Shown in pieces: positions 56,001 to 62,113 of a stretch of DNA of 64,000 nucleotides. The DNA comes from Chrysaora quinquecirrha (Eukaryota > Cnidaria > Scyphozoa > Semaeostomeae > Pelagiidae). The DNA is taken from NCBI GenBank assembly GCA_014526335.1, contig JACTAT010000037.1:11844008-11908007 (forward strand), read 5' to 3'. A program made the position numbers and the translations under genes. Below the pieces are notes generated by a model. The model searched no databases, was not told the origin of the DNA, and worked only from the letters and a program-made list of their open reading frames with translations. Each line of letters starts with the position of its first letter. Position 1 is the first letter of the stretch.

Positions 56001-57385
56001 AGATTAAGGTTTATATTTACCAAATCCAGATCTTTTTCAGTTACTTTCATCCAGGTTAAACATGGCCTACCGATCTTCCTACATACATCTGTAAGTGACT
56101 CTTTGGGAGAGAGCCTTACCGGAGTTCTTTGGTCCAATCTCATGAGATGCCCTAACCAGTTGAGACGACGCTTCCTGATTGTGGAGCTCCACTTCTCAGC
56201 TGCAACTTTCTGATAAAGCTTCTAGTTGGAAATGAGCTTGTGCCACCGAATATTTATAACTCTGCGAAGTAAACGTCTTTGGAATGTATCTATATCGTTC
56301 TGTAATGTTTATGTAAGAGTTCATATTTCTGAGCTAAATAAGAAGATGCTGGCTATGTGGGCATTAAATGTTCTGATTTTTGTGATGATTTGTTTTGATT
56401 TAAAGATTTGTTCAAATTTAAGTAGAGATTAAGTGTAAGTCCTTTCCTTCTATCGATGTCTGATTTTGTATCGAGCAATGATCCAAGTAATTTAAACTTT
56501 TTCCAGTCCGGGTGCGGATTATCAGGTGTGGGTGGCTTGTATGTGAATAACCAGTCAAGTGCTGACCAGTTAACCGTGTTTTTCTGTGTTCGTGTAGCCC
56601 GGGGGGGGGGTACTTCAATATGTAGACATACCAGACGTGCCGCTCATATGGATGGGTTTTTTCGACTGAATTTCTCTACACATGGGTCTGATATTCTGCT
56701 CGATTCTGGTTGATGGGTTGGTATTTTAGGATTTTCTTACCAAAAGGTCCCATTATGATTTACCGCAAAGTGGCTGACAACCTTTCTACTTTGTTTTTTG
56801 CTTTCCAAACGATGAATTAGCAGCAACAACAGAGCTCAGTCACATTGATTGCAAAGAATCGCCGTCAGATTCGATTTTATGAGACCTTTCATGAATTCTA
56901 GCACTGTAAAGGGTTTTAAAATCAACCAAATTCATACACAAGGGCTTGAAATTTCCCGATTTTCATGCAAATGGGTCAGAAATCCTTGAAAATCCTATCA
57001 TACAAATGGGTCCTTTTGTCAAAGTCCAGATTCACGTCGAATCATGGACACATTGAAGTACCCCCCCCCCCCCGGGTCGTGTAGTTCTTCTATTGTGGGA
57101 GGTGGTGGAGCTGGTGGCGGTGGTCTGATATTTGATATTTTTCTTTCTTTGATTCATTAACCTTAGGGTTATAGCTTGTTAGCCTGTCTACCATGATGTG
57201 TTCTGTTTCAAAAGCATGGCCAACATTCTTAAAATCATACGAAATGTCACGACCGGTACCACGGTGCCTACCATTCTAAGCTGCCTAAATTAAAATAAAA
57301 TTCATCACTATTACAAACCTAGCAGCTCTTTTACGTCATTTTTCTGCTTGGCAAGAAGCTCATCCATGGCTACATTAAGCTGCAT
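35029..57385 (-). CDS. OTUD6B: OTUD6B-like OTU deubiquitinase, eight exons found, 3' end missing
   Basis: The OTUD6 family removes ubiquitin through an OTU-type cysteine protease domain, in the cytoplasm. Eight minus-strand exons with GT/AG borders join in phase: 57385-57319, 53594-53458, 42186-42079, 40269-40132, 37742-37723, 37109-37064, 35295-35187 and 35090-35029. Numbering from the Met at 57367, residues 1-62 are the N-terminal helix (MDELLAKQKNDVKELLG; KHSIPKGDKKKKKQI). Residues 63-144 are the charged linker (SKSQRRK; EREKRIAQAEIDNRNS). Residues 145-223 are the OTU domain: IAADGNC with Asp148 and Cys151, LYNAIADQL, EYLPFMLNPSTGELYTP, YKYCEDVEGTSAWGGHLE. About 65-70 residues are missing compared with the human protein as I recall it (about 293), including the catalytic His. 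Introns range from 96 to 11,271 bp and are full of transposons. No break was seen in the exons. OTUD6A is excluded only by intron structure (OTUD6A is an intronless mammalian retrocopy). Confidence 0.85.
35187..35295 (-). CDS. OTUD6B: OTUD6B-like exon 7
   Basis: Acceptor CGTTTTAG and donor CCTG/GTACAA; 109 nt, ends in phase 1. It encodes LGWKELRSITANQMRDNKEE then YLPFMLNPSTGELYTP. The segment corresponds to the family's LR...Y...FLPF...GxxYTP. Confidence 0.9.
37064..37109 (-). CDS. OTUD6B: OTUD6B-like exon 6
   Basis: Acceptor ATTTTCTAG and donor AAT/GTAAGT; 46 nt. It completes the Cys codon and encodes LYNAIADQLSNYGHN, the first helix of the OTU fold after the nucleophile. Confidence 0.9.
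37723..37742 (-). CDS. OTUD6B: OTUD6B-like exon 5, 20-nt microexon
   Basis: ATTGCTGCAGATGGAAACTG lies between acceptor CAATTTCAG and donor GTGAGT. It encodes IAADGN plus the first two bases of the catalytic Cys codon; exon 6 supplies the C. Without it the frame and the Asp/Cys active-site loop would be lost. Confidence 0.85.
38263..39443 (+). pseudogene. Myb/SANT-like ORF of the Harbinger element, split by a hAT MITE
   Basis: The start ATG at 38263 gives MATSVGDYDIEEEFDLDSND and an acidic run up to 38423. After the MITE and its target duplication, sequence from 39262 continues in the same phase: ECIDESCASASSKSDRSARQ, then a basic stretch and KAKWSASCTDDLVDIICNDE, stopping at 39441-39443. KWxxxxxxDLVDIIxND is the first helix of the Myb/SANT-like domain that Harbinger accessory proteins use to bind DNA. 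The ORF ends about 20 residues into the domain, so it was already truncated before the MITE landed. Confidence 0.7.
38424..39253. mobile_element. hAT MITE (830 bp) with perfect 8-bp target duplication
   Basis: The inverted ends CAGGGAGCGCGAAGCGCGGG and CCCGCGCTTCGCGCTCCCTG are perfect for about 30 bp. The inner part (GTGTGATGCA) is also inverted. GTAGAAGA flanks it at 38416-38423 and 39254-39261. The 8-bp duplication and CAGGG ends fit hAT. No transposase is inside. It is nested in the Harbinger ORF. Confidence 0.9.
40132..40269 (-). CDS. OTUD6B: OTUD6B-like exon 4
   Basis: Acceptor TTTTCAAAG and donor GAG/GTAGGG; 138 nt, phase 0. It encodes ERKLEEDKEREKRIAQAEID, then NRNSLRNTEAEQLTSMLFKR and RLTIKE, the helical linker that leads into the OTU domain. 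Confidence 0.9.
42079..42186 (-). CDS. OTUD6B: OTUD6B-like exon 3
   Basis: Acceptor TTTCAG and donor AAA/GTCAGT; 108 nt, both borders phase 0. It encodes EIAQASVGRICEKIDATDLE then ERSCGKQKKSKSQRRK. The SKSQRRK end matches the SKAQKRR element of the family and continues directly into exon 4. Confidence 0.8.
42235..42565. repeat. Short inverted/tandem repeat block
   Basis: TGGAATGA-type tandem words at 42250-42290 and AAACGATTCxGTG units of about 29 bp at 42430-42520 are bounded by CTTTAAAACAC on the left and GTTTTCAAAG on the right. This suggests a small TIR element with internal tandem arrays. The ends are only partly matched. Confidence 0.4.
42566..44100. other. Intron sequence without recognised element
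   Basis: Lies inside OTU intron 2. AT-rich with short frames. ATTATCATTTAACCGC is duplicated near 43785-43825. No gene or bounded repeat was seen. Confidence 0.4.
44106..44765 (-). pseudogene. Coiled-coil/basic ORF fragments, unrecognised
   Basis: The minus strand reads DKDFMLLDACTLLGLTEEEA then NTVLENLIKDGINSFQVDNV, a stop, and later KIAASFMESQKIIQIEQENN. It ends in a Lys-rich tail KKEKERKKKRNKRKSQQSEK. The pieces are collinear but lie in different frames. It follows the LINE ORF1 directly on the same strand. No family was identified. Confidence 0.35.
44785..45396 (-). CDS. LINE ORF1-like protein (coiled coil plus RRM), probably 5'-truncated
   Basis: A 203-codon open frame shows the order typical of L1-like ORF1 proteins. 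A coiled coil comes first (about residues 20-75, SIEADMERVKTDI...LDFLLDKQEQYSRK). Then there is an RRM-like unit (TSIRIFDVKEEESENCEELC; EIEIVHRAGR; RAILVKFLSHKTKVRVMRKK). The C-terminal domain follows (NIKEDLAQGMKKLVNYIYDR; VWTIDGKIKFKMLG). ORF1p coats LINE RNA as trimers. No ORF2 follows in a detectable form. The ORF is intact but alone, within OTU intron 2, and could be a recent fragment. Confidence 0.7.
   Translation of the reverse strand: MTLQCKLSCNCHAMQLLPRLSSIEADMERVKTDICYLSTKQANFEHELNLIKDDVADNGRRLTDLDFLLDKQEQYSRKTSIRIFDVKEEESENCEELCINVLKEEIGVEVKPEEIEIVHRAGRVQKDETRAILVKFLSHKTKVRVMRKKKEAKNINIKEDLAQGMKKLVNYIYDRKYFLRVEKVWTIDGKIKFKMLGNPSVEQ
45510..46345. repeat. Tandem array, period about 123 bp, 6-7 copies
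   Basis: Copies start at about 45560, 45701, 45823, 45947 and 46070, with diverged ones to about 46345. Each copy has AGACAGCTTCACCTGCTGCA, GTGCAAACAACAGGTACTGA and CCATATAAAGGGATGCA. One early copy has an 18-bp insertion. Minus frames of up to 131 codons across it are repeat artefacts. Confidence 0.9.
46449..46778 (+). CDS. Gln-rich ORF, unrecognised (possibly retroelement N-terminus)
   Basis: A 108-codon frame begins MQQQQIQREQITVPEPKAAK and ends RQKCIKALQAKEYVDFNNLL then PQSLYDIAQQQ. The EYVDFNNLLPxSLYD ending is protein-like and of a kind I associate loosely with N-terminal regions of retroelement proteins in corals and sponges. This is unverified. The ORF stops about 80 bp before the left arm of the long inverted repeat. 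Confidence 0.35.
46858..47290. repeat. Left arm of a long inverted repeat (about 410-430 bp)
   Basis: It begins TAGACAGGGAATTTTTCC and includes CCTAAGGAGCTACC, GATAAAAAATCGATAAAAAATC, GTAAGTGCTAGCCAACAACC and GGGGGGAGATAGGTG. The inverted partner is 49820-50241. Arms differ by scattered substitutions and small indels. Confidence 0.9.
48060..49690 (+). pseudogene. Degraded LINE reverse transcriptase (R2/NeSL-like order), inside the long inverted repeat
   Basis: The frames are heavily broken, but plus-strand motifs appear in the right order. FWAKIIGQPEWN lies near 48655 (compare FWxxIWxxP..HN before the RT of this type). RPIACLNT follows near 48772 (compare RPI.CL.T). KKAFDDTHD lies near 49092 (motif A region). 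GLFQGDSLSRALICLAFTFG lies near 49248 (motif B, FQGDSLS). A downstream ORF (49448-49690) has no clear motif. The order matches R2/NeSL/Dong-type LINEs, but no stretch longer than about 30 residues is unbroken. No other gene was seen between the arms. Confidence 0.45.
49820..50241. repeat. Right arm of the long inverted repeat
   Basis: Reverse complement of 46858-47290. It ends with GGTTTTTTGGAAAAATTCCT and GTCTA. The whole unit is 46858-50241 (about 3.4 kb). Flanking bases were checked and no clear target duplication was found. Confidence 0.9.
50755..50990 (-). mobile_element. tRNA-derived SINE with GGTGTATAAATGGGTA core
   Basis: On the minus strand the tRNA-like head has A box TGGCGCAGTGG and B box GGTTCGAGCC. 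Then come ACCTTGGGCAAGTTGTTAAT and CCACCCAGGTGTATAAATGG. The latter words are the conserved core of a widespread invertebrate SINE type. It ends near TTGGTCTTGATGCATATAGC. It is inside OTU intron 2. Confidence 0.8.
51000..52430. other. No gene supported; possible LTR-element 3' remnant
   Basis: A plus ORF at 51603-51827 (MTVYDVIPGTEKRWVVTLHR) and a later acidic reading (EQSVEIKHLEGVNIDWALAV) are weakly protein-like. They could be the end of a retroelement whose LTR follows at 52434, but no diagnostic domain is present. Confidence 0.3.
52434..52977 (+). mobile_element. Possible solo LTR (about 545 bp)
   Basis: It begins TGTTAGGGTGTAGTAGTTAG and ends GGGACAACA, matching the TG...CA rule with TGTT/AACA ends. 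There is a GAATAAAAG polyadenylation-like signal about two thirds along. No matching second LTR, primer site or target duplication was found. Confidence 0.35.
53458..53594 (-). CDS. OTUD6B: OTUD6B-like exon 2
   Basis: Acceptor TTGTTTCAG and donor CAG/GTATGA; 137 nt. It encodes KTQAMKHSIPKGDKKKKKQI, then MSEIALLEAELKNKHETEM and ENFHKQ. This is the most diagnostic family segment (PKxDKKKKKQ...ELxxKHxxE) and forms a coiled coil. Confidence 0.9.
53785..53892 (+). repeat. Degenerate telomere-like TTAGGG tract
   Basis: TTTAGGGTAGGGTAGGGTTT, GGGTTTTAGGGTTAGGGGTTTAGG and similar words run for about 100 bp within OTU intron 1. TTAGGG is the usual animal telomere unit. The tract is interstitial and diverged. 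An inverse CCCTAA tract lies at 55785-55865. Confidence 0.65.
54095..54640. mobile_element. Mariner/Tc1-type MITE, copy 2 (546 bp)
   Basis: The ends CAGGGTGACCCAAAAAAGGG and CCCTTTTTTTGGGCTACCCTG are flanked by TA (54093-54094, 54641-54642). The sequence matches 28805-29388 in inverse orientation across its length (for example TTTATACCAGGxAATATTCAA). It is in OTU intron 1, between AATA-rich microsatellites at about 53960-54090 and 54641-54735. Confidence 0.85.
54745..54835 (+). repeat. Dispersed repeat R1, copy 3
   Basis: GGGCATACTTAAAAGCTTTT, TTCTGACACTCTTCAGAATA and GAACGTCAG match the copies at 21838 and 29725. No PLE coding sequence was seen beside this copy. Confidence 0.65.
55080..55138. 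repeat. 43-bp perfect hairpin flanked by 8-bp direct repeats
   Basis: Arms of 21 bp (55088-55108 and 55110-55130, CATTGAACTATATATAAAAA with G) are exact inverted copies around a single T. CCATCAAC flanks the hairpin on both sides (55080-55087 and 55131-55138), as a target duplication would. Confidence 0.9.
55133..55715. mobile_element. TIR unit with GGGTGACTTCGGA repeats
   Basis: TCAACTAGGGTGACTTCGGA near 55134 faces TCTGAAGTCACCCCGGTTGA near 55690-55709. Extra copies of the core occur at about 55161 and, as a palindrome, at 55503-55540. A Lys/Arg-rich minus frame of 108 codons (55186-55512; MTSDRRDVFALKKSRHISKM) lies between them and is of unknown meaning. Length is about 580 bp. The target duplication was not resolved. 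Confidence 0.55.
55727..55743 (+). repeat. Homopolymer C run
   Basis: CACC followed by an uninterrupted run of about 15 C residues. Confidence 0.9.
55785..55865 (-). repeat. Degenerate telomere-like CCCTAA tract
   Basis: CCCTAACCCTAACCCTAGAA, CTCTAACCCAAAAGCCTAAT and CCCCAAACCCTATCC: complement of the TTAGGG words at 53785-53892, so the two tracts face each other about 1.9 kb apart. A (CTA)n run follows at 55867-55885. Confidence 0.65.
55900..57170 (-). pseudogene. LINE 3' end (RT C-terminus), split by a hAT MITE
   Basis: Minus-strand readings include PDWKKFKLLGSLLDTKSDID then RRKGL (about 56515-56430). Further along come HRVINIRWHKLISNQKLY (about 56280-56225) and KVAAEKWSSTIRKRRLNWLG HLMRLDQRTPVRLSLKESLT (about 56213-56100). 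The endings DWKKxKxLGSLLDTxxDIxRRK and RRLNWLGHLxRL are hallmarks of the C-terminal part of one LINE type abundant in invertebrates. Frames shift several times. A hAT MITE at 56598-57076 interrupts it and the reading resumes to about 57170. The EEP-domain fragment at 58.6-59.3 kb could be from the same family but lies on the other strand. Confidence 0.7.
56598..57076. mobile_element. hAT MITE (479 bp), CCCGGGGGG...GTACTTCA ends
   Basis: The left end CCC plus ten G then TACTTCAAT, and the right end ATTGAAGTA plus thirteen C then GGG, are inverted repeats. TCGTGTAG is duplicated on both sides (56590-56597 and 57077-57084), an 8-bp hAT-type duplication. No ORF was found inside. It is within the minus-strand LINE fragment. 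Confidence 0.9.
57319..57385 (-). CDS. OTUD6B: OTUD6B-like exon 1 (start exon)
   Basis: Two in-frame Met codons are available: 57385 (MQLNVAMDEL) and 57367 (MDELLAKQK). A stop lies in frame upstream, at the TGAGGC about 60 bases 5' of the first Met. I prefer 57367 because MDELL..QK resembles the start of other family members. The donor is CTAG/GTTTGT, phase 1, and splits a Gly codon with exon 2. Confidence 0.75.
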
Positions 57386-57687
57386 ACCAATAAGTTGAGT
57401 CACGAAAAAGGTAGCCTGCGCACAGCCTCAAAACTTTCCTCAGGTCAAGTGTAGAGTCTGCGAATCACAGTCGAAAAGCAAGGTCGAAAAGCTTGGTCGA
57501 AAAGCTTGTTCACGCCTCGTTTCCATTTCGAAAACTTTCAGTTTCTTTTGTGTTTCAATTGTATTTCGACCAATGACTTATTGGTAACCAGCTCGAATAC
57601 TGATTGGTCATTGAAACAAAGGTTAGCATCCATTGTCTTGATGTACCGCGCGGCTCAACTTGACAAATCGTTCTTCACTTTCAAATG

Positions 57688-57700
57688 TCCAAGATGGCGG
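57688..57700 (+). promoter_or_regulatory. YY1-like motif upstream of the OTU gene
   Basis: CCAAGATGGCGGT contains the AAGATGGCG core typical of YY1 sites near animal transcription starts. It lies about 300 bp upstream of the first OTU exon, on the opposite strand. It may mark the promoter or a divergent start. Confidence 0.4.
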
Positions 57701-57754
57701 TATCAGAATACTGAGCTGGAGCTGGGCACAAAATCGGTGGGATGCTGCAATTAA

Positions 57755-58625
57755 GCGATCTGTTTTTGAAGTTTTTAATAGCATCTACGAATGACCTTTG
57801 GCGTTCTTGTTTAAGGAAGAATGAATAGAATTCGAAAAAATAAAGCTTTGGGGGCTTGAAATCAATACCGATGGATGAACATAAAAATGAAGAGGCACAA
57901 GACAAATGCAAGGTGGTGAAGAGGATAGACTAGACTAGCTAGGTATTGCATGGACCCTGCTTGAAGTTGAGTACGACTTTGTTAACCAAATCGAAAACAG
58001 AATGAATTATAAAAATTTCAATGAACAGTATTTTGCTAACACCTAGCTGTACTATATATTGTTAGAAATTTGAGTCTTACATAGACTAACTGGAATTTTG
58101 TTGTTCTTGTTTGAAATTAAAGTCTGATTCTGGCATTTTAAATTCAAATTATGGACTGTTTGTAGGTATATCAGTCCTGTACATGCTACAAAGATCTGCA
58201 ATCATATTTTTGATTTCAAAAGATTAGCTTTTCTAAGTAAACAAATTTGGGTTGTTCTCAGCCTGAATTTTTGTCTGATTTTTCAATAAGCCCAGTCAAC
58301 CCTTTCTCCTAGAATCCAAGTTTCATGTTTGTTACCTTTGTTCTGTAAGAGAAATTTAGCTAAAACATCTATGACAGTGAACTCAATGCGTATAGACATA
58401 AATGAACTGTATGAGCTACTTAAGATTTCTCTTTTGGTTAGAATATCAGGATTGTATAGCCAGGAAATGGTCTTATTTCAATTTGATGTCTCAAAAATCT
58501 AAGAATTCATGGTTTAAGTTAGAAATGGTTACACATGACCACAATTCTATACAAAATAAAATTCAAACTTTACCTAGAAGTTGTAGCCTCCCAATATTTC
58601 TGAACGCAAATTTTTGGCAAATCTA
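57755..58625. other. No gene recognised
   Basis: AT-rich sequence upstream of the OTU gene with short frames only. A weak plus frame at 58402-58674 has no motif. Confidence 0.45.
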
Positions 58626-58629
58626 CAGT

Positions 58630-59304
58630 TTTGGTCAGGTCAGGTCAGGTCAACCTGCTACTGGTACCATGTAAACCAGTACCACCTGTTCCATGGTCGG
58701 GTGGTCGGCGACTAAACCGGCTCCCCCACTTGGTCACTCCAGTGACCTTGTGAGGAGGGTGTGTGGACACCCCGCAGGAATAAAAATAAGACCTGTCAAA
58801 GGGCGGATGAGCTCAACGGAGCCAACGGCCATCCATATCCGGAGAGGGATGGAAACCACCGGATTACTTCCACCGAAACACAATGATGAGTACACTTAAT
58901 TCTTATACTATACCAGATCGGTCGGGGCCCGGGTTAACAACGACCGCGCTTAACACCGGATCTCACCAGGGTGGTTCAGGCGAAAAATATGCTACTGGCG
59001 GGAATCGGAATCAAAATCAGGGAAAAAGCCTAAACATTGCAAAGCAGGAAGTTACCATTGGCACATGGAACGTAAGAACGCTATGGGCACCTGGAAGGCT
59101 GAACGAATTGGAACATGAAATGGACAACTACAAATGGAATGTGCTGGGAATTGCAGAAATGAGATGGTTAAATAACGGTGAAACAACATCTGATGAAGGT
59201 CACAAAGTATGGTGGAGTGGAGACAAAGTGAGGAAACAAGGAGGAGTAGGCTTCGTGGTACATAAGGATACTGCGAACATGGTGATGGAATGCGAACCAA
59301 TATC
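58630..59304 (+). pseudogene. LINE 5' fragment: endonuclease start (CFDP2-like)
   Basis: After a GGTCAGGTCAGGTCAACC leader, plus frames give a Pro/Arg-rich start and then VTIGTWNVRTLWAPGRLNEL, NNYKWNVLGIAEMRW-type sequence, DEGHKVWWSGDKVRKQGGVG and FVVHKDTA. TWNVRTL (start of the fold), EMRW with the catalytic Glu, and GxGFxV are the first motifs of the endonuclease/exonuclease/phosphatase domain. The best-known relatives are LINE endonucleases often labelled craniofacial development protein 2-like. It ends abruptly at 59304, where TGTTGGGG (the BEL LTR) begins, so the LINE was cut by the LTR element. Confidence 0.75.
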
Positions 59305-59764
59305 TGTTGGGGTTTTCCATACGCTTCTGCGCAGCGACACTTGTCTCCGCATTCATTTATTGCTTTTCCTTGTTGGTAGATATTAAGAAATATATTACTT
59401 ATGACTTGTTCTTTATTTTCTCATAATTTGCGTAAATGTCTCGACATGAATTCGAGTACAGGAAATTGCCTACGTTAGTGTGTTGTGTATTGAAGCAAAA
59501 GAACATTTTAAGGCTAGGAGTAATATCCTGTTATTCTTATTTTTGATTGGTTGGTTTTTAGAACTATTCATCCTTTTATGTAATTTTATGTATTTGCATT
59601 TCTTGTAATCGTCAGACGACAACCTAGATGCGCAGAGTAAGGTTGTAAGATGTGAGATTTTAATATTCGTATTCAGAAAACGTCAAACCGGTTTCTTCTT
59701 GTTGTTTTATCATTCTGCTCTAAATATCCTAGAAGCAGTGCTTAAGGAATTGAATTTTAGTTTC
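59305..59764 (+). mobile_element. Probable 5' LTR of the BEL/Pao element
   Basis: Sequence starts TGTTGGGGTTTTCC exactly where the LINE endonuclease reading stops. It ends at about TAGTTTCA (59764), followed by TTCTGGTCCACCGAACC as a possible primer-binding region and the gag-like start at 59810. The right LTR is outside the window, so the ends are inferred. Confidence 0.5.
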
Positions 59765-59809
59765 AAAATTCTGGTCCACCGAACCAAGGATAGAGCTTGT
59801 GCGTGAAGA

Positions 59810-61106
59810 ATGGATGAAATAACGAAACTGAAGAGAGTAAGAGGCGGAAATCGAGCCTATGTAACCAAACTTATTCAGTCGATCGAAGAGAATAAGGAAG
59901 ATGAGAGGAAAATTCGCCAAATAGAGATGCAGTTGAAGGAGAAATTGGCACTTTTGGAGAATCTTGATGCGGAAATCATCAGTCTCGCTGCTACATTAGA
60001 CGTTCCCGAAGAAGAAGAAGAAAGGGACGAAAATGAAGACGAAGCTGAAGATTCGATAGCAGAGATGTGTCGCATTGAAATAGAGGAAGCCGGAGCGTTT
60101 AAAGAGAAGGTAAATCTAGCTTTGTTATCAATTGAAGATATTTATAAACCAGAAACTGTGGTGAATTCAGGTTTAAGCAGACGTAGTTCAGTTGCATCGA
60201 TTGCAAGTCATGAATCATCCACGTCAAGTGTTGCCTCATCCGCGTCAATTGTTGCTCCAGGGAGGAGAGTAAGAGCTAAACTTCCCAAGCTTGAAATGAA
60301 AAAGTTTAGTGGGAGGCCACAAGATTGGCAAGAATTCTGGGATAGTTTTGTGAGCTCTGTTGACAGTAACGAAGAACTTTCTACGGTCGATAAATTCGCG
60401 TATTTGCGACATTATTTAGAAGATTCGGCCAAGAAAGTAATTGCTGGCTTCGAATTAACAGAAGGAAACTATGATTCAGCCCTTGATCTCTTGAAACAAA
60501 GATTCGCTAAGCCCTCTATAATCAAAAGAGCCCACATAAAGGATCTGATGGACGCGCCCATGGTCTTTAGTGATAAAAACGTCAGCAGATTACGTGACCT
60601 TTATGACGTCATTGAGACCCACGTCAGAGGATTGAAAGCTCTGAATGTCGACAAAGATACGTATTCCAGTATAGTGGTTCCTGCATTGATGGAGAAGATT
60701 CCAGACGGGATTCGAATATGCATGATCAGAGGAAGCAAGAACTACGAGGATTGGGATATCGAGGAAATGCTGGATTCTTTCAAAACAGAGTTGGACATCC
60801 GAGAGAAGAACATGCCATTGTTCTCAAAACCAAAGAAAGAAGAAGAGATGAAAACGAGGCAGCCAGTGAAATTGGCCAGTGCAAGTGCAAGTGCTTTGTA
60901 TTCTGGACAAGATGGCGGGAAGAAGAAGACTTGTGCCTTCTGTAATGAAAGTCATCAGGAATCAGATTGTAAGAACGTTACAACTACAGAAGAGCGTAAG
61001 AAAATTATCTTAAAGCAGGGTAGATGTTTTATATGCTTAAATAAAGGCCACAGGGCCTTTAAATGCCGCTCTAAGAGTACGTGTAGCAGTTGTAATCGTA
61101 AACATC
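59810..61106 (+). CDS. BEL/Pao gag-like region (DUF1759 and zinc knuckles)
   Basis: The frame is open from ATG 59810 to the hAT insertion at 61107. A coiled coil (about residues 15-60) and an acidic linker come first. Then the DUF1759 region starts at LPKLEMKKFSGRPQDWQEFW, with FAYLRHYLEDSAKK and ALDLLKQRFAKP. The C-terminal zinc-binding part has CAFCNESHQESDC, CFICLNKGHRAFKC and CSSCNRKH. This is the capsid/nucleocapsid portion that packages element RNA. The phase continues into the protease region after the hAT element and one copy of its target duplication, so gag and pol were one ORF. It is the only undamaged part of the element. Confidence 0.85.
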
Positions 61107-62105
61107 CCATAGTGGAATCGGTGCATGTTACACCACATATATGTGGTGTACAGAAATTAGAAATTGGTGTACACTGGTGTAAAATTATTATAAATCTGAT
61201 TAGAATGGTGTAAAAAAACTATTCGCTTATTTGCTGGCGTTTGGTGTACGCAAAAATGGATTCAAGACAGAACTTATTCTAACAAGGTTCCTGAAAACTC
61301 AGTCCTAAGTTCAAGGAGAATATTCTGTCTGTTTCCCATTCTGCTCATTCCATATTCATCTATCCCTTCCCTTAGTTCGCGCGCTTCATTTCAACTCAAG
61401 ATTTGAGAAGCATAAGCAAGAATATGAACTCCGAGAGTGACAGTGAATGTAATGTCGAGACTGAGACAAATACAAGAGAAGGCGTCTTTTATAGGGACCT
61501 CAGTCTCAACAGGCTCTGAGGTCTTGCTATTGCCCTGTGTCCTTTATTTCTGCCCTGTTTATTTATTAAGGGTAGGGGGAAGTGTAGATGACCAGGCCAG
61601 GTTTTTCCTTCTCTTTATCGTGGGTTTACTATTTCTTTCATTCCAAAGATGAGGTGCTCAAATTGCTAAAATAGCCGTTTTAGAGGGTCTAGCAACCAAA
61701 ATTTTCTTTGCTGCCCAACCATGGTGGGCGGCAGATTTAGTCTTCCCACTTGAAGTTTGCAGACGTCTAAACTCGAAAAAGCGAAAAAAGTGCAAAAGTA
61801 TGTTTCTCAAATTGAAATGCAAGCATAGTTCCCCTCAGCACATCTATCAATTAATGACTAATATCGACTGAGCGTATTTAAGATGAATTCTTTATTAGTG
61901 GGTGTGGTTCAGAAACTTTATCTGCCACACCCTGAACCCTTTTGATTTGGTAGCCACCCTTCAATTGTGGTGCCAGACCACCCCTGCCAGTGTGACCAGT
62001 GGTGTATGCAAAATTTGCGTTGGGGGAGGAAATTTTCAAATGGTGTACTGTACTTCCAGCTGGTGTACTGATGTGGTGTACAATGACCCCTGGATTCCAC
62101 TATGG
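61107..62105. mobile_element. hAT element without transposase (999 bp) inside BEL/Pao
   Basis: The ends CCATAGTGGAATC and GATTCCACTATGG are inverted repeats. TAAACATC flanks both sides (61099-61106 and 62106-62113), an 8-bp duplication. Subterminal GGTGTAC words occur many times at both ends (for example 61150, 61166, 62041, 62060, 62073), like transposase-binding repeats of hAT elements. Frames inside show no transposase. Confidence 0.9.
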
Positions 62106-62113
62106 TAAACATC

